This document shows, piece by piece, positions 61,246-64,000 of a stretch of DNA of 64,000 nucleotides. The DNA is from Desulfitobacterium sp050251735 (GTDB taxonomy: Bacteria; Bacillota; Desulfitobacteriia; Desulfitobacteriales; Desulfitobacteriaceae): positions 1-64,000 of the forward strand of contig JBFWMF010000015.1 of assembly GCA_050251735.1 (NCBI GenBank), written 5' to 3'. The translations under genes were made by a program, and so were the position numbers. Each line of letters starts with the position of its first letter. Within the stretch, counting starts at the first letter, position 1. The notes under the pieces were generated by a model. It worked only from the letters and a program-made list of their open reading frames with translations, made no database searches and was not told the origin of the DNA.

Positions 61246-62224
61246 GGTACACCCCCTCTGGAAAAACATCCCTATACAGGGGAGCTACTGTATTGATGAG
61301 GCCGCCAAATGCTTCTTCAGTGAGTCTCAAATACTTTTCTGTACTTTCAATTCCACGATGTCCTAAATAAGTACTCAGGATGGGAAGTGTACAATAAATA
61401 TCTTGTCCTTCCTTAACCATCTTTTCCAGAGCATGAACCGCATAAGTGTGCCGGAAATCGTGGACACGTGGACCGACTGTCCCTTCAGGAAATATGCCAG
61501 CGATCTTCATAAACTGTTTAAACTTTATATAAACAGGTGTGTTATTATACATTCCTGCGTCCCTAGATGGGTAAAAGTAACCGTCGCTGCTCATATCAAA
61601 ACCCATGTTTTCTGCATAGCGCCTACAGTAAGCGGTCAGTGACCAGGACATAGGGATTAGCCGACTCGTACTGTTCTTAGCTTTGGTTATGGTTAATACG
61701 CCATTTTCAAGGTCAATATCCTTCTTTTTCAGCGATAGCGCTTCATTGATTCGCAAACCACACCCATATAACATGCGGAAAAGCATCGGATAAATTAGGT
61801 GATAATACTTACTCCTTCGGATAATGGGCAAGTGATCGACAACGTTAAAAATGCGATTTATCTCATTATGCGTGAAAATATATGGGGTGAAAGTTTTGGC
61901 TATCGGCACCAGTTCAGCTGGATAAACATAAAAGATGAACCCAATTTTGTTCATGAATAAAGCGAACTGACGAATGAGGCACATCCGCATATGCTGTGTC
62001 TTGATGGACTCCATATCCTGTCGAGATACATAATCTTCCACCATTTTCTTAGTTAATAGGGGAGATGGAAGGTTATACCTTTTGAAGTAATTATCCATTT
62101 GCCTTAATGTGTAAAAAGACGACTCCCCAAATTTGAATCCCTGATCTCTTTTGTAACTTACATATCGAGAACAGTAATCTTTAAACGGTCCAGTAAAAAC
62201 AAAGTGCTTTTCATGGCTCTTCAT
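61235..62224 (-). CDS. RIT recombinase B (tyrosine recombinase)
   Basis: A 329-residue protein with active-site Arg in YGCGLRINEALSLKKKDID, HxxR in VHDFRHTYAVHAL and LGHRGIESTEKYLRLTEEAF with the nucleophile Tyr. ATG at 62224 follows GGAGGTGCCGA and overlaps the first recombinase's stop by 14 bp; the longer frame upstream is not needed. The long gap before HxxR is typical of this RIT subtype. Confidence 0.87.
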   Translation of the reverse strand: MKSHEKHFVFTGPFKDYCSRYVSYKRDQGFKFGESSFYTLRQMDNYFKRYNLPSPLLTKKMVEDYVSRQDMESIKTQHMRMCLIRQFALFMNKIGFIFYVYPAELVPIAKTFTPYIFTHNEINRIFNVVDHLPIIRRSKYYHLIYPMLFRMLYGCGLRINEALSLKKKDIDLENGVLTITKAKNSTSRLIPMSWSLTAYCRRYAENMGFDMSSDGYFYPSRDAGMYNNTPVYIKFKQFMKIAGIFPEGTVGPRVHDFRHTYAVHALEKMVKEGQDIYCTLPILSTYLGHRGIESTEKYLRLTEEAFGGLINTVAPLYRDVFPEGVYHEE

Positions 62225-63464
62225 TCGGCACCTCCAAGGCAACAGTGCGGAGTTGTTGAATATCAACTCGCAGATAAAGTTTTGTAGTGCTTGAATTTTC
62301 ATGGCCCAGAATCCCGGTAATGACTGGATACGGGATGCGATTTTGCAAAAGATTACTTGCCATGCTATGCCTCATTGAGTGCAGACCATGTTTTCTCTTG
62401 TTCACGTTTGTACCTGCCATCGTCATATATTTATTAATAACGTAATAAAATACATTCATTTCTGTAAACGGTTGAAAGGGGGCCCTTTGTCTTATAAAAA
62501 TATGGGCGTCGTCCACTTCGGGACGGCTATTGCGCATATAATCGGCTAGAGCGTATTTCAATTCCTCTGTTAGCGGTAGTTGTAGGAGATTCTTTGTTTT
62601 TTGTTGAACCAATTCAATCGTACTACGGCTCCACTTAATATTTTCAAACTTCAGTCGGTTAATATCGCCAGCACGCATGCCAAGTTGGACAGCCAAAACC
62701 AAAATGAGATAATCCCTACGCCCAATTAACGTACTTCTATCGACCTGACAAAGGATAGAGTGGACTTCGTCCGGTGAGTAGTAAGAAGGAAGTCTTTCAT
62801 ATTTATTACTAAAAATGATGGGGAACAAGGTGTTCAAAGGTTCTTTAACATAACCCTCTGAATGGAGGAACTGCAAGAAACCTCTTAAGATAAATAGGAT
62901 TCCTGATCGGGTCGCTTGCCTGTATTTGTCTAAAGTATGAAGGTACAACAAAACTTCATGTGAGGTCAGGTCTGTAATTTCTATAATTTCCTGTTCATCG
63001 AGAAAGTTTAAAAAACGGATTAGTGTTATTCTTTTCCCTTCAATTGTTCTTCTGGTCAAGTTCACTCTTTGTTGTTGACTTTCATAATTGTTTAATAGAT
63101 CCTGAAACTGTGGTGGTGCTTGTCTCCTCGGTCTTTGATGGCAGATTAGAGAGCGGTCATGTTCTAATATCTCTTCTAAAGCAGTGATTGTCCGTACTTT
63201 AAAAACCTGGGAGGCGGTGAGGTCTATACCCGCCTTAATTCCGTAGAATTCCTCTAAAAATCTTCTGCCTAGCTCGTTTGAGTAATAGCCGTATCCTTTA
63301 TTCTTAGCGTAGCTTGAGAGGTGTTTCCATTTTAGGATATAGCGATATTTTGTCCCTTCGGCATAACCAAGTTCAGTTAGTTGGTTCTTAGCCCTGCAAA
63401 TTAAATCGTTCAATAAAATAGTGGTGTGCTCCATACCATACCTCCTCCAAATTGGAACGTTCAT
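62211..63464 (-). CDS. RIT recombinase A (tyrosine recombinase)
   Basis: The first and largest of the trio, about 417 residues with an extended N-terminal region before the SAM-like domain (QQQRVNLTRRTIEGKRITLI). Catalytic Arg in LGMRAGDINRLKFENIKWS, HxxR in LHSMRHSMASNLL and LGHENSSTTKLYLRVD with the nucleophile Tyr. In-frame ATGs exist at 63464 and at 63434 (MEHTTILLN); the second has GGAGG upstream and may be the real start. It drives the overlapping operon. Confidence 0.87.
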   Translation of the reverse strand: MNVPIWRRYGMEHTTILLNDLICRAKNQLTELGYAEGTKYRYILKWKHLSSYAKNKGYGYYSNELGRRFLEEFYGIKAGIDLTASQVFKVRTITALEEILEHDRSLICHQRPRRQAPPQFQDLLNNYESQQQRVNLTRRTIEGKRITLIRFLNFLDEQEIIEITDLTSHEVLLYLHTLDKYRQATRSGILFILRGFLQFLHSEGYVKEPLNTLFPIIFSNKYERLPSYYSPDEVHSILCQVDRSTLIGRRDYLILVLAVQLGMRAGDINRLKFENIKWSRSTIELVQQKTKNLLQLPLTEELKYALADYMRNSRPEVDDAHIFIRQRAPFQPFTEMNVFYYVINKYMTMAGTNVNKRKHGLHSMRHSMASNLLQNRIPYPVITGILGHENSSTTKLYLRVDIQQLRTVALEVPNEEP

Positions 63465-63536
63465 ACACCACTATAATAATTGAGATATTATGCAAAGTTA
63501 AATAGGAAAAAATGTGAATATACCACTGGTTTCATG

Positions 63537-63574
63537 TTTAACTTTACATAACATTTCGCTTTCCATAAGATGAA
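63537..63574 (-). repeat. RIT right terminal inverted repeat
   Basis: Perfect inverse of 60134-60171. A subterminal core TTATGCAAAGTTA lies inside at 63488-63500. Directly outside is a 32-bp palindrome (63569-63600, GATGAATTATG...CATAATTCATC) that overlaps the repeat end and the interrupted istB codons. Confidence 0.85.
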
Positions 63575-63769
63575 TTATGGAAAGCTTTTCATAATTCATC
63601 AAGAATAACTAAATCATACTTATTCCAGTTTTTTAGATAACGGGGAAGACGGTATTCCGATTCGGCTTGCTGCAACTCCTGGATAAGTTGCATAACAGGT
63701 ATAAAACGTACCCGATACCCCTGTTGCATGACCCCCATGCCGAGAGCAATAGCAATATGACTTTTTCAG
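63575..63769 (-). pseudogene. istB: IstB ATPase, N-terminal part of the split gene
   Basis: Minus-strand frame KSHIAIALGMGVMQQGYRVR, then FIPVMQLIQELQQAESEYRL and NKYDLVILDEL gives the Walker A tail through Walker B of an IS21 IstB. It continues, after the RIT element, into the C-terminal part at 59879-60133. On the other side it is cut inside Walker A (only KSH remains) at the 63770 palindrome, so the N-terminus is missing. Confidence 0.8.
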
Positions 63770-63789
63770 TTATGTAAAGCTTTACATAA
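63770..63789. repeat. Perfect 20-bp palindrome joining two istB fragments
   Basis: TTATGTAAAGCTTTACATAA. Each half contains TTATGTAAAG/CTTTACATAA, the same core as in the RIT terminal repeats. It sits exactly between two divergent istB fragments that both break at the Walker A lysine. Confidence 0.75.
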
Positions 63790-63790
63790 A

Positions 63791-64000
63791 GGAAAATCTC
63801 ATTTGGCCACTACGCTAGGTTATTTGGCTCTTCAGAAAGGTTATGCTGTAGCATTTCTTCGCCTGGATGAATTGATCAAAATACTTAAAACAGCCGAAAT
63901 TACGGCGTCATCAAGGAGAAAGCTTAATTATCTGTATAAAGCGGATCTTATCGTAATCGATGAAGTTGGGTTCTTGCCCGTGAGTAAAACTGAATCCAAT
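63791..64000 (+). pseudogene. istB: Second, different IstB ATPase fragment, truncated at Walker A and by the window edge
   Basis: Plus-strand frame GKSHLATTLGYLALQKGYAV, AFLRLDELIKILKTAEITAS and ADLIVIDEVGFLPVSKTESN is an IstB-type ATPase from Walker A through Walker B. It differs clearly from the minus-strand istB in sequence, so it comes from another IS21-family element. The part before GKS is missing, replaced by the palindrome. The reading frame runs off the window. Confidence 0.75.

Larger units (their letters stand above)
60134..63574 (-). mobile_element. RIT element (three tyrosine recombinases) inserted in istB
   Basis: Three overlapping, co-directional tyrosine recombinase genes of different subtypes are enclosed by perfect 38-bp inverted repeats (60134-60171 and 63537-63574). 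This is the definition of a RIT (recombinase in trio) element. The insertion lies at the Walker B codons of istB; GATGAA is found on both sides and is probably the duplicated or shared crossover site. All three recombinases are intact. Confidence 0.88.

Overview
The window looks like a Clostridia-type Firmicute chromosome, most like the Peptococcaceae (Desulfosporosinus/Desulfitobacterium-like). This is inferred from gene content: AT-rich flanks with strong Shine-Dalgarno sites, a fabH/efflux cluster, DegV, and Tat plus TorD remnants of a respiratory molybdoenzyme locus. A long, more GC-rich conjugative element sits between the flanks. No rRNA, tRNA or CRISPR array was found.

Left flank (1-11.6 kb): a truncated UbiB-like kinase, a phasin-like protein, and a winged-helix regulator divergent from a CmpB-type membrane protein. 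Then come an HD-domain protein, fabH, a DHA2 drug exporter with two membrane-fusion proteins, and DegV. A conserved GGGTCTTTTG motif lies in the regulator promoter region and again in the exporter promoter, suggesting one regulon. After that come tatA, a frameshifted torD and a badly decayed IS4-like transposase.

Conjugative element (about 11.7-55.2 kb, almost all on the minus strand): a helix-turn-helix protein, VirD4 coupling ATPase, CHC2/TOPRIM primase-like protein, MobL-type relaxase with Sel1 repeats, relaxosome protein, ParM/ParR partition pair, NlpC/P60 hydrolase, VirB4, PrgI, a VirB6-like membrane protein and a VirB2-like DUF3852 protein. It also carries a complete Tad/Flp-type pilus cluster (TadA, TadB, TadC, TadZ, CpaB, prepilin peptidase, pilin and TadE-like pseudopilins), a 1350-residue SLH/Ig-repeat surface protein, orphan C5 and N6 DNA methylases, two AbrB-like proteins and many small element proteins. 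No integrase was found inside it. A lower-GC cargo cassette (17.6-24.5 kb) between the relaxosome gene and the rest encodes an SF2 helicase with a C-terminal PD-(D/E)xK-like motif and an SMC/RecF-like ATPase with a zinc hook. This pair is a candidate antiphage system.

Several unrelated element proteins end in an acidic/Gln-rich linker followed by a short Met/Ser/Thr tail (TMSM, SMSM, SMTM, TMSI, TMQGM, RMGGM). This may be a shared targeting or type IV secretion signal. An alternative-frame ORF lies inside the C5 methylase gene and resembles a free-standing protein family.

Right flank (55.2-64 kb): LysE-family exporter, metY and a LysR regulator. Next is an IS21-family element with two small passenger genes after istB. 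Its istB is split by a RIT element (three overlapping tyrosine recombinases, perfect 38-bp terminal inverted repeats). Just beyond lies a perfect 20-bp palindrome at which two different istB genes are joined head to head, both broken at the Walker A codons.
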